Shown in pieces: positions 1-10,254 of a DNA stretch of 64,000 nt. Positions within the stretch are counted from its first letter, which is position 1; every line of letters starts with the position of its first letter. The notes below the pieces were generated by a model that had not been told where the DNA came from, did no database searches, and worked only from the letters and a program-made list of their open reading frames with translations. The stretch comes from Stomorhina lunata. Taxonomy: Eukaryota; Arthropoda; Insecta; Diptera; Rhiniidae. The stretch spans positions 10,909,486 to 10,973,485 of the forward strand of contig OW121743.1 of NCBI GenBank assembly GCA_933228675.1, in the 5' to 3' direction. A program made the translations under genes and the position numbers.

Positions 1-510
1 AATATACTACTCCAAGGGGCCAGTAATCCCCTTGATACTGCAGTTGACACAAGGATGAAGGTGCCTAGTCTATGTAAGAACATCCTAATGAATAAAACCA
101 ATTCTATCCAAAGAAATCGGACTATAAAAACTAATCGAGGCATGAAAGAAAGTTTAAAGTTTGCGACATGGAACTTACGCACGCTATACGAAACTGGGAA
201 ACTAGAACAACTAAGGCGTAAAGTGTTGGGTTTTAAACGCTACAAACCAAATCCTTTCTTCTATAGAAGTATGTCAACGGAAATGGCGGTGGATAGGCCA
301 AATACCAACATTGCTCGACAAACGCTTCGTTGGAATCCACAAGGAAGCGGCCGTCGTGTTGGTACACCTGCTAGAACGTCAATTGATGCGAAGTTACAAG
401 CAGCAAACTATTCATGGAATGATGTATGCCTAACATCTCGCAATAAAATTCGATATAAAAGGATAGTTGAGGCCCTATGCTCCACTGGGAGTTAAGGATA
501 ACAGAAGAAG
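1..510 (+). mobile_element. Internally deleted RTE-like LINE copy
   Basis: The first part matches the start of an AP-type endonuclease domain of a LINE: the peptide ATWNLRTLYETGKLEQL lies at about 166-216. Near base 234 the sequence jumps to the C-terminal end of the same LINE family seen at 57.6-57.9 kb, so most of the endonuclease and the whole reverse transcriptase are missing. The 3' part aligns base for base with 57606-57901 apart from point changes and two small deletions, one of 16 bases near 299 and one of 9 bases near 376. It ends in CAGAAGAAGAA, like the other copies. The 5' end may continue outside the window. No target duplication could be recognised. Confidence 0.75.
55..495 (+). 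pseudogene. LINE remnant ORF (endonuclease start joined to C-terminus)
   Basis: This 146-codon frame is a fusion by deletion, not a gene. Residues about 35-58 are the start of the LINE endonuclease, with the WNLRTLYETGK motif. From about residue 60 the frame enters the C-terminal region shared with the LINE at 56-58 kb, first out of the family frame (MSTEMAVD, where the full copy has CQRKWRWIG). A 16-base deletion between two GGCCA repeats then restores the family frame at RPNTNIARQ. A C-to-T change creates a stop two codons before the family stop. It lacks every catalytic block of the reverse transcriptase and most of the endonuclease, so it can only be a passenger sequence. Confidence 0.7.
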
Positions 511-730
511 AATCTATGTAGGAACATTTAAGGTATGATCTTAAAACAAACTAAGTTTTTATCAAAAATTCTTAGTCCGACATAACCCAAAACAAGATTG
601 TTAGGAATCTCCAAGGTAGTCGCAGTAGGTGGCGCTTAAAGCACACCTGGCGTCGACAGCTAGGCATAGAAGCGACAATAAAGAAATCATGAAACGAGTT
701 GAAATCTCTTGCAGTAGACAAAAGTGGATG
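511..730. other. Unassigned AT-rich sequence
   Basis: I see no gene or clear repeat between the LINE derivative and the tRNA-like sequence. Confidence 0.5.
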
Positions 731-808
731 CTGTGTCTTAGTTGGCTAGCACATTGGCTATTAAGCAAAACATATCAAATTCAGCATGGGTTCAATCCCC
801 GGTAACGG
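731..808 (+). repeat. tRNA-like sequence, probable SINE head
   Basis: An A-box-like stretch TGTCTTAGTTGG (734-745) fits the RNA polymerase III consensus except at one base. It is followed by a T-arm and B-box-like GGGTTCAATCCCC (788-800). The boxes start 55 bases apart, longer than in most tRNAs, and I could not build a good acceptor or anticodon stem, so this is more likely a decayed tRNA-derived SINE head than a working tRNA. The order TAGCAC..AAGCA..CATA..GGTTC loosely resembles the SINE head near 49.7 kb. No LINE-like tail follows. Confidence 0.35.
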
Positions 809-1640
809 CAATATCGATATCTATAATTATTATTTTCTATTAAAATTATTAATAACCACTACATCCTTTATCGGCTGTAAGCCTATAGCAATCACATGCC
901 GCCGATGTATAATAACTTTACCTTTTACAAGATCGATTTCTTATATGGGATCAAGTCAAAATATTTTCAATTTAAATAGAAAAAACAGTAAGCCTTTCCA
1001 CTTTGGTCACCCCTGCTTTTCAAAATCTTAACTCTGTCTTAGAACCCCAGCCTCTGCCACAATTCTCTAGCTGCCACTAAACTACAAAAAGTTATACGCT
1101 TTAGCATCTGTAGCTGTTGCTGTCGCTGCTGCTGCTCAAAATGATCGTATGTTACAAGAGCACTCGTACAAGAATATTTAAACCACTAAAATGTATGTTA
1201 AGTTTAAATTATTGTAATGGGAAAATGTAATTTTTCTTTAATAAACAATACTCGTGATATAAACAACATTCCAAAGTTAAATGCTTCGGTTTTTTTGTTC
1301 GTTTGTTGTTTGCTATCATTTATTCTATGGGGTTTTCTTAATACTCGTAATAATGTTTCCATAAACATGAAATTTATTTAAAAAATGGTAAAAAAGTTAG
1401 GGAATAAGAAGGAAAGAAAGAGATAGAAAGATGGAGATTTAGTGATACAAAGACAATTGGTTAAATGGAAATGGGAGTAATGGGGAAGTTAAGATGTTAC
1501 CAGATTGATTTTAAAGTTATGGAATTTAGGAATGCCCAATCTGGTTTTGGTAGTCTAACCTCCTTATTCATAAAAGAAAAATTAACTTATAACAAACTTA
1601 TAAATCAAATTTTCCATACAAATGTCCTAAGTATGAAATG
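809..1640. other. AT-rich non-coding DNA
   Basis: No gene was recognised. A short CTG-type triplet run is present at about 1107-1137 (GCTGTTGCTGTCGCTGCTGC). The rest is AT-rich with poly-T and poly-A tracts. Confidence 0.5.
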
Positions 1641-2079
1641 AATTAGAATGTTGATCAGAAATCGGAACTAGCTAGAACCTGATCAGGAACCGCAACATCT
1701 TCTGGAGCCAAAATCAAAGACTAAAACAATTTGTACTGGGACCTGGAGAAGAAGGCGAACTAGAACCTATATTAGCACAAAAACTTCTTCAACATCGAGA
1801 ATTAGTATCTGCTGTACTTTCTAAAACATAGCCTCCACTGTCAGAATTACGGAATCTAAATTTTGGTTCCCTTCCCCCAATTCCAAATTTTCTTTAAATC
1901 TTAAAATCAATTTATAAAAAAAGATGAGACAGATTGGTTACACAGGAAAAAAGTTCATAAGTTTTTTTGGTAGCAGCTTTAGAACATATGTAAACATGGA
2001 TCCGTATGAGAAAATGAAGAGACCATATAAAATATTGAAAAAGCTATACCAGGATCTAGAATCTCGGAACTTAGAAATG
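1640..2079. repeat. Degenerate GAAC-type repeat, left part
   Basis: Loosely spaced GGAAC, GAACCTGA and TAGAACC motifs recur, resembling a decayed relative of the GAACTGAAC arrays at 32.6-34.4 and 61.4-64 kb. The mariner derivative at 2080-2614 splits this tract. Confidence 0.35.
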
Positions 2080-2614
2080 CAGGGTGGGGCAAAAGTCGCG
2101 AAGGGATTTGAAAAGTCTTTTTAGGACTTCTAAAATAAATCTGGGAGATTAATGTGAGGTTCTACATAATTATGGAAGGTTACAACGTTATCCAGCGAAC
2201 CAAAATCATAGAACTTTATTTTGAATATCATCGATCAATAATTCAAACTCAACGAGCCTGACGTCGTCATTTTAATGTGCGGAATTCACCATCCGAATCA
2301 ATTATTCGACGCTTAGTGACACGTTTTCAGGAACAAGGTTCAGTGAGGGATCTTCCACGAAGCGGAAGGCCACATTCTGTAATTAGTGAAGCAAATATTC
2401 AAAGCGTTCTACAGAGTGTTGAGGAGAATCCTGAAACATCAACTCGAAGGCGCACTGCTGAGCTGCAAACGTCTCGGCGTTCTTTACGCAGAATATTAAA
2501 GGGAAATTTACATCTTTTCCCATACAAGGTGCAGATAGTGCAAGAACTAATGCCACGAGATTCCCAAGAACGATTAATTTATGCAGTTCGCTTGGTGACT
2601 TTTGCCCCACCCTG
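2080..2614 (+). mobile_element. Short non-autonomous mariner-like element
   Basis: Both ends carry the same 18-base inverted repeat, CAGGGTGGGGCAAAAGTC, at 2080-2097 and reversed at 2597-2614. A TA dinucleotide follows on the right; the left flank reads TG, so the TA target duplication is either mutated or not intact. At 535 bp it is far shorter than the usual 1.3 kb. It keeps the 5' inverted repeat, leader and DNA-binding half of the transposase, and then goes directly to the 3' inverted repeat, so it is an internal-deletion derivative. Confidence 0.75.
2172..2604 (+). pseudogene. Truncated mariner-like transposase, DNA-binding half
   Basis: Reading from the ATG at 2172 gives a Tc1/mariner N-terminal region: a first helix-turn-helix (IIELYFEY...), an in-frame TGA at 2259-2261, then FQEQGSVRDLPRSGRP linking to a second helix-turn-helix (ETSTRRRTAELQTSRRSLRR) and the conserved YKVQIVQELMPRD. 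The frame then runs into the right inverted repeat. The whole catalytic domain with its three aspartates is absent, and the nonsense codon breaks what remains. The YK-QLVQEL-PRD block is shared with the DD41D transposase at 29.5 kb, so the two are related, but their inverted repeats differ, so this is a separate family. Confidence 0.75.
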
Positions 2615-2993
2615 TATAAACAAAAACCTGCACTGGAACCGGAGCAATAATGTGAACTTATATCCTAACTCCAACTTTAATTGGAATCTGATCAAAATCT
2701 TCAACTAGAACCTAACCTCGAACTTTAATAGGAAATTTCGGTAGAATCTGATATTAAATATGTTGAAACTGATCCTGCTATAGAACTTCGACTGGAATCT
2801 GATATCGTATAAGAACCTGAACTTAACTTAAAATATAAAACCCAAAACCTGAATTAAAATTTTAACATAAATTGGAACTTGAAAGAAAACCCGAATTAGA
2901 AAACTTGTATCGAATCTTAAGTGATCCATACATAAATATTTCCAGATCTATAATGTGAGACAAAACCTAAACAAAAGTTTGACGATTAAACTC
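2615..2993. repeat. Degenerate GAAC-type repeat, right part
   Basis: Irregular GGAAC, GAACCTGA and TTGGAACTTG motifs continue the tract broken by the mariner derivative. No gene was seen. Confidence 0.35.
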
Positions 2994-3918
2994 GAAAGAT
3001 GTCTCTATAGAACAGCTGACGACAGGAAGATGTCTCTATAGAACAGCTGACGACAGGAAGATGTCTCTATAGAACAGCTGACGACAGGAAGATGTCTCTA
3101 TAGAACAGCTGACGACAGGAAGATGTCTCTATAGAACAGCTGACGACAGGAAGATGTCTCTATAGAACAGCTGACGACAGGAAGATGTCTCTATAGAACA
3201 GCTGACGACAGGAAGATGTCTCTATAGAACAGCTGACGACAGGAAGATGTCTCTATAGAACAGCTGACGACAGGAAGATGTCTCTATAGAACAGCTGACG
3301 ACAGGAAGATGTCTCTATAGAACAGCTGACGACAGGAAGATGTCTCTATAGAACAGCTGACGACAGGAAGATGTCTCTATAGAACAGCTGACGACAGGAA
3401 GATGTCTCTATAGAACAGCTGACGACAGGAAGATGTCTCTATAGAACAGCTGACGACAGGAAGATGTCTCTATAGAACAGCTGACGACAGGAAGATGTCT
3501 CTATAGAACAGCTGACGACAGGAAGATGTCTCTATAGAACAGCTGACGACAGGAAGATGTCTCTATAGAACAGCTGACGACAGGAAGATGTCTCTATAGA
3601 ACAGCTGACGACAGGAAGATGTCTCTATAGAACAGCTGACGACAGGAAGATGTCTCTATAGAACAGCTGACGACAGGAAGATGTCTCTATAGAACAGCTG
3701 ACGACAGGAAGATGTCTCTATAGAACAGCTGACGACAGGAAGATGTCTCTATAGAACAGCTGACGACAGGAAGATGTCTCTATAGAACAGCTGACGACAG
3801 GAAGATGTCTCTATAGAACAGCTGACGACAGGAAGATGTCTCTATAGAACAGCTGACGACAGGAAGATGTCTCTATAGAACAGCTGACGACAGGAAGATG
3901 TCTCTATAGAACAGCTGA
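2994..3918. repeat. 31-bp satellite array, GACGACAGG subtype
   Basis: About 30 head-to-tail copies of a 31-base unit containing GATGTCTCTATAGAACAGCT and GACGACAGGAA. By eye all copies are identical, which indicates recent expansion or homogenisation. The unit is the same family as the array at 5946-9219, differing at TCT versus TTT and GACGACAGG versus GACGATAGG/GACGTTAGG. Confidence 0.97.
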
Positions 3919-5890
3919 ACTAAAACTGAGTTTATCGACGGCGCGTTAATGCTGCACGGTGCTATAATATCCTGGAACTCGTAGAAGAAGTCGTCCGAAA
4001 CTTCGTTGGAAAGACTAAGTAGAAGAAAGTATTTCAAAGCTTGGATTACGTAATTGTAGAATATAAGCACAAGATCGAAGCTTATGAGATTCTAAAATAT
4101 GATCGGCCTTTGACCTTAACATGTTGTAAATATAGGCCAATTAAGTAAGTAAGGATTTTGATAAAAAAAAAAAAACTAAAGTATAATCCCTATATATCTG
4201 ATATATTACTTGATCTATATCATGAACAGGTCTAGAATTGTGAAGAATTTCGAGTTTTAGTGGAAGGTCTGTTTGAAATCCTAGTTCGGTCGGTTTTATT
4301 ATTTTACATCGACGGCGTGTCAATATTGTATGTAGAAGCTTACCGCCGATCGATGATGATGTGGTAATTAATAATTTTACTAGAAAATAATTACTAGGTA
4401 CTGGGAATTATAGAAAAAATTCTAAATTATCGAATAGGAGACTTGAAAACATATGAACTAAATGAGAATTATGTGTATTAAGGAAAACAACTAGAAATAT
4501 AGCAAAATTAAAGGGCTCACACAAATAAAGTAGATTAATAGTTGGATAAATATTGTAGAAATTCGCATTGTAGGAACATTTGTAAACGCATGTTAGAAAC
4601 TTGAGCTTGAATCCAGAACCTGATTCAAGTATTTAGGCTTGAAAATAGAAAAGAATCTGAACCCGAATCTGTATATGAAATCCTCTGTTTAAGACTTTTT
4701 AAACAACTTGGCAACTCTATCTAGCTAATCCTATATTACCCCACCAAAAAAGAAAGAACCCACTAAGAGCACGATCTTTAACAATCACCAAATCTAGAGC
4801 AGATCTAACAGAAGGAACAACTGAACACAAAAAAAATCGACACATCTGTTTTACGCATTCCTTAAGGGCATCCAAAACGAATGAACATAAAAAGATTTGT
4901 TTGTATTTATGTAAGAAAAAAGCAGCACTTTTAGGTTATGTTCTTAAAGCAAAGAAGGAAAGAAAGAAAGCTTTCTGGCATTAAGGCTTTTTATTCATGG
5001 TTTCTTTATAAATTTATGGACCTTTAACATTATAGTTTTGTGGGTAAATATGTATATATGTAAAGGCTTGAATACATACTTTCAATGGCTGTCGGACTGA
5101 CTTGGAAGATTTGTATGTTTGAAGCTGGTAATTATGTTAAATGCAGTCATGTTGTAAAAATTGCTATTTTATTGTAAATCTGTTACTTTTCCCTCCTCTT
5201 CTTCTGCTTTTATGTGGAATTTCTTAGTAAAATCATACACGTACGTAGCTTACCGCGTCTTGGGATATGCGATGGATGTATTATACAATAATTTAGGTTT
5301 TGCTGCCTTTATAGACTCATTATTTGCTGCTTGCATTGGCAGCACTGCTCTGTTATTGCCATATTGTCTTTAAAGCAATTGACAGAAGAAGAGATCGAAC
5401 GCACATGATCGTGGCAACGCTGCCGTTGAAGGTTGAGTCACGTTTAAGTTTAAGAAAATTTTTTATAAAACGTAGAAAAAAAATAAAATCCCTATTTTTC
5501 CTTTACACATTCTAAATGTTTCTTTGGTAATTTTGTTAGTTTTTTATTTTTCGTATGCAACTCCATTTTGTTTATAATCAAATTGTTGTTGTTGCTGGGT
5601 AATACATAACCCCAACGTTTGGCCATAATGGCTGAGTGGCCGTTTGGATTTCAAAGAATCAAAAAAAAAATAAAAATGAAGTTACATTCATCCGCTTAAT
5701 TTTTCTTGTGGAGGTTTATTCTCGTAGTAAAGTCGACAGATTGCAAATTACTTTGTTCAAAATTGCCATAATTTCTTTATGCAGAGGAATGTGTTTTTTG
5801 TTGTGCTCCGTAATAAACAAATCACAATAACAACATTAATTTTTTTGGGGAAAAGGTTGCCAGATTTGTGGGTGGGATAAGAAATAATAA
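3919..5890. other. AT-rich spacer between two 31-bp arrays
   Basis: No gene was recognised. A decayed GAAC/GAATC-rich tract lies at about 4555-4690. Short open frames here show no domain and no coding bias that I could see. Confidence 0.5.
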
Positions 5891-5923
5891 CTTCTTCTTC
5901 TGTTATCCTCGAATCCCAGTGGT
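5891..5923 (-). mobile_element. LINE/SINE 3'-end remnant
   Basis: Read on the minus strand this is CACCACTGGGATTCGAGGAT followed by AACAGAAGAAGAAG. It matches the last bases of the LINE at 56-58 kb (CCACTGGGAGTCAAGGATAA, then CAGAAG) with two changes. Only about 30 bases are recognisable before the flank, so it is a severely 5'-truncated LINE or SINE insertion ending in GAA repeats. Confidence 0.55.
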
Positions 5924-5945
5924 GCCCCAACTATCGTCTTATATC

Positions 5946-8900
5946 AATAGGAAGATGTTTCTATAGAACAGCTGACGATAGGAAGATGTTTCTATAGAAC
6001 AGCTGACGATAGGAAGATGTTTCTATAGAACAGCTGACGATAGGAAGATGTTTCTATAGAACAGCTGACGATAGGAAGATGTTTCTATAGAACAGCTGAC
6101 GATAGGAAGATGTTTCTATAGAACAGCTGACGATAGGAAGATGTTTCTATAGAACAGCTGACGATAGGAAGATGTTTCTATAGAACAGCTGACGATAGGA
6201 AGATGTTTCTATAGAACAGCTGACGATAGGAAGATGTTTCTATAGAACAGCTGACGATAGGAAGATGTTTCTATAGAACAGCTGACGATAGGAAGATGTT
6301 TCTATAGAACAGCTGACGATAGGAAGATGTTTCTATAGAACAGCTGACGATAGGAAGATGTTTCTATAGAACAGCTGACGATAGGAAGATGTTTCTATAG
6401 AACAGCTGACGATAGGAAGATGTTTCTATAGAACAGCTGACGATAGGAAGATGTTTCTATAGAACAGCTGACGATAGGAAGATGTTTCTATAGAACAGCT
6501 GACGATAGGAAGATGTTTCTATAGAACAGCTGACGATAGGAAGATGTTTCTATAGAACAGCTGACGATAGGAAGATGTTTCTATAGAACAGCTGACGATA
6601 GGAAGATGTTTCTATAGAACAGCTGACGATAGGAAGATGTTTCTATAGAACAGCTGACGATAGGAAGATGTTTCTATAGAACAGCTGACGATAGGAAGAT
6701 GTTTCTATAGAACAGCTGACGATAGGAAGATGTTTCTATAGAACAGCTGACGTTAGGAAAATATTTCTATAGAACAGCTGACGTTAGGAAGATGTTTCTA
6801 TAGAACAGCTGACTTTAGGAAGATGTTTCTATAGAACAGCTGACGTTAGGAAGATGTTTCTATAGAACAGCTGACGTTAGGAAGATGTTTCTATAGAACA
6901 GCTGACGTTAGGAAGATGTTTCTATAGAACAGCTGACGTAAGGAAGATGTTTCTATAGAACAGCTGACGTTAGGAAGATGTTTCTATAGAACAGCTGACG
7001 TTAGGAAGATGTTTCTATAGAACAGCTGACGTTAGGAAGATGTTTCTATAGAACAGCTGACGTTAGGAAGATGTTTCTATAGAACAGCTGACGTTAGGAA
7101 GATGTTTCTATAGAACAGCTGACGTTAGGAAGATGTTTCTATAGAACAGCTGACGTTAGGAAGATGTTTCTATAGAACAGCTGACGTTAGGAAGATGTTT
7201 CTATAGAACAGCTGACGTTAGGAAGATGTTTCTATAGAACAGCTGACGTTAGGAAGATGTTTCTATAGAACAGCTGACGTTAGGAAGATGTTTCTATAGA
7301 ACAGCTGACGTAAGGAAGATGTTTCTATAGAACAGCTGACGTTAGGAAGATGTTTATATAGAACAGCTGACGTTAGGAAGATGTTTCTATAGAACAGCTG
7401 ACGTTAGGAAGATGTTTCTATAGAACAGCTGACGTTAGGAAGATGTTTATATAGAACAGCTGACGTTAGGAAGATGTTTCTATAGAACAGCTGACGTTAG
7501 GAAGATGTTTCTATAGAACAGCTGACGTTAGGAAGATGTTTCTATAGAACAGCTGACGTTAGGAAGATGTTTCTATAGAACAGCTGACGTTAGGAAGATG
7601 TTTCTATAGAACAGCTGACGTTAGGAAGATGTTTCTATAGAACAGCTGACGTTAGGAAGATGTTTCTATAGAACAGCTGACGTTAGGAAGATGTTTCTAT
7701 AGAACAGCTGACGTTAGGAAGATGTTTCTATAGAACAGCTGACGTTAGGAAGATCTTTCTATAGAACAGCTGACGTTAGGAAGATCTTTCTATAGAACAG
7801 CTGACGTTAGGAAGATGTTTCTATAGAACAGCTGACGTTAGGAAGATGTTTCTATAGAACAGCTGACGTTAGGAAGATGTTTCTATAGAACAGCTGACGT
7901 TAGGAAGATGTTTCTATAGAACAGCTGACGTTAGGAAGATGTTTCTATAGAATAGCTGACGTTAGGAAGATGTTTCTATAGAACAGCTGACGTTAGGAAG
8001 ATGTTTCTATAGAACAGCTGACGTTAGGAAGATGTTTCTATAGAACAGCTGACGTAAGGAAGATGTTTCTATAGAACAGCTGACGTTAGGAAGATGTTTA
8101 TATAGAACAGCTGACGTTAGGAAGATGTTTCTATAGAACAGCTGACGTTAGGAAGATGTTTCTATAGAACAGCTGACGTTAGGAAGATGTTTATATAGAA
8201 CAGCTGACGTTAGGAAGATGTTTCTATAGAACAGCTGACGTTAGGAAGATGTTTATATAGAACAGCTGACGTTAGGAAGATGTTTCTATAGAACAGCTGA
8301 CGTTAGGAAGATGTTTCTATAGAACAGCTGACGTTAGGAAGATGTTTCTATAGAACAGCTGACGTTAGGAAGATGTTTCTATAGAACAGCTGACGTTAGG
8401 AAGATGTTTCTATAGAACAGCTGACGTTAGGAAGATGTTTCTATAGAACAGCTGACGTTAGGAAGATGTTTCTATAGAACAGCTGACGTTAGGAAGATGT
8501 TTCTATAGAACAGCTGACGTTAGGAAGATGTTTCTATAGAACAGCTGACGTTAGGAAGATCTTTCTATAGAACAGCTGACGTTAGGAAGATGTTTCTATA
8601 GAACAGCTGACGTTAGGAAGATGTTTCTATAGAACAGCTGACGTTAGGAAGATGTTTCTATAGAACAGCTGACGTTAGGAAGATGTTTCTATAGAACAGC
8701 TGACGTTAGGAAGATGTTTCTATAGAACAGCTGACGTTAGGAAGATGTTTCTATAGAACAGCTGACGTTAGGAAGATGTTTCTATAGAACAGCTGACGTT
8801 AGGAAGATGTTTCTATAGAACAGCTGACGTTAGGAAGATGTTTCTATAGAACAGCTGACGTTAGGAAGATGTTTCTATAGAACAGCTGACGTTAGGAAGA

Positions 8901-9219
8901 TGTTTCTATAGAACAGCTGACGTTAGGAAGATGTTTCTATAGAACAGCTGACGTTAGGAAGATGTTTCTATAGAACAGCTGACGTTAGGAAGATGTTTCT
9001 ATAGAACAGCTGACGTTAGGAAGATGTTTCTATAGAACAGCTGACGTTAGGAAGATGTTTCTATAGAACAGCTGACGTTAGGAAGATGTTTCTATAGAAC
9101 AGCTGACGTTAGGACGATGTTTCTATAGAACAGCTGACGTTAGGAAGATGCTTCTATAGAACAGCTGACGTTAGGAAGATGCTTCTATAGAACAGCTGAC
9201 GTTAGGAAGATGTCTCTAG
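5946..9219. repeat. 31-bp satellite array, GACGATAGG and GACGTTAGG subtypes
   Basis: About 105 copies of a 31-base unit containing GATGTTTCTATAGAACAGCT. The first part, to about 6750, uses GACGATAGG and is almost uniform. The rest uses GACGTTAGG with scattered variants. Variant positions show higher-order structure: CGTAAGG at 6937, 7309 and 8053 (steps of 12 and 24 units), and GATGTTTA at 7349 and 7442 recurring 744 bases later. The last units change to GATGCTT and GATGTCT. Confidence 0.97.
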
Positions 9220-10254
9220 ATTATTCCTAGGATCTAGTTTAGGCTTAGTTTAAGATTAATTTTAGTATTAAGTTAGTTTTGGTTAATTAACTATCCTTCA
9301 CTTCATTTCAGTTTATAGTATTTTCATGATCTTGTCTGAAATCTATATTTCAGTCTATATAAAGTTCGACTTCAAAACTATAAGCTTGAATGCAAAAAAG
9401 CTTTGGAAATCGAGACAAACATGAAACCATAAACCGAAAATTTTCCAGTTTTACATCAACATGATATTAATAATCAAAATAATAATAACAACAACTGAAA
9501 ACATTAATGGAAACAACTTTTGAAAATTAAATTGAAAAAAATTCGGAATTACAGGCCATAAATACCGCAAATGTAAGACAACAAAAACATTTAATAAATA
9601 AATTAAATAAATGAAAATAATATTATGAATGAAGCCAGAGAATAAAACTGATATTCATAAGCAAAAAATATTTAAAACAAGAAAAAATTGAAATGAAAAA
9701 AAAACACTTGTTAAGAAAAACGTCCTCGTGATGTCAGATTCTATGAAAATTCAGTCAAGTGTAAATAGTGTAAATGCGTTTAAACAGGCGTATGGTTACA
9801 AGCTGCACTCAAGTTCACTAGAAAAGTAAATATCACGAGAAAAAAACAGAAATGCTTATTTAACAAAAAGATAGATAGTTGGTCTTAAAGACTGAGGGAA
9901 AGACAGAAAATATTCAAAAGTTAAAAAAAACTCATATAAAACATAAGCAAGAATAATGAAAGGACGGACGGTAAGACAGACAGACAAACGGAAGGACTGT
10001 AAAGCTGGTAGAAGTCTGAAGGCAGCAACGTCATGTTGATGATTTTTAAAATTGAAATGAATAAAAATAAGAAAAAAAGTTATATTAAAACTTAAATTAA
10101 ATTTTAGAATGCAATAATCAGTAAAATGAAGAATTTTTTTTTCTTGTGGTTTGATTTCGAGAAGGTAAACTGTGGGTCAAACTAAAAACTAGTCATACAG
10201 GAGATTTAACAGCAGCCAAGGGCAAACATTTTATATGCTATCACTAGTTATGTA
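9220..10254. other. AT-rich non-coding DNA
   Basis: No gene was recognised. A purine-rich run with GGACGGACGG and GACAGACAGACAAACGG lies at about 9961-9998. Confidence 0.5.

Noticed and set aside
731..808. A functional tRNA gene
   Set aside because: The A and B boxes are too far apart and no proper acceptor or anticodon stem could be formed; kept only as a SINE-like head.
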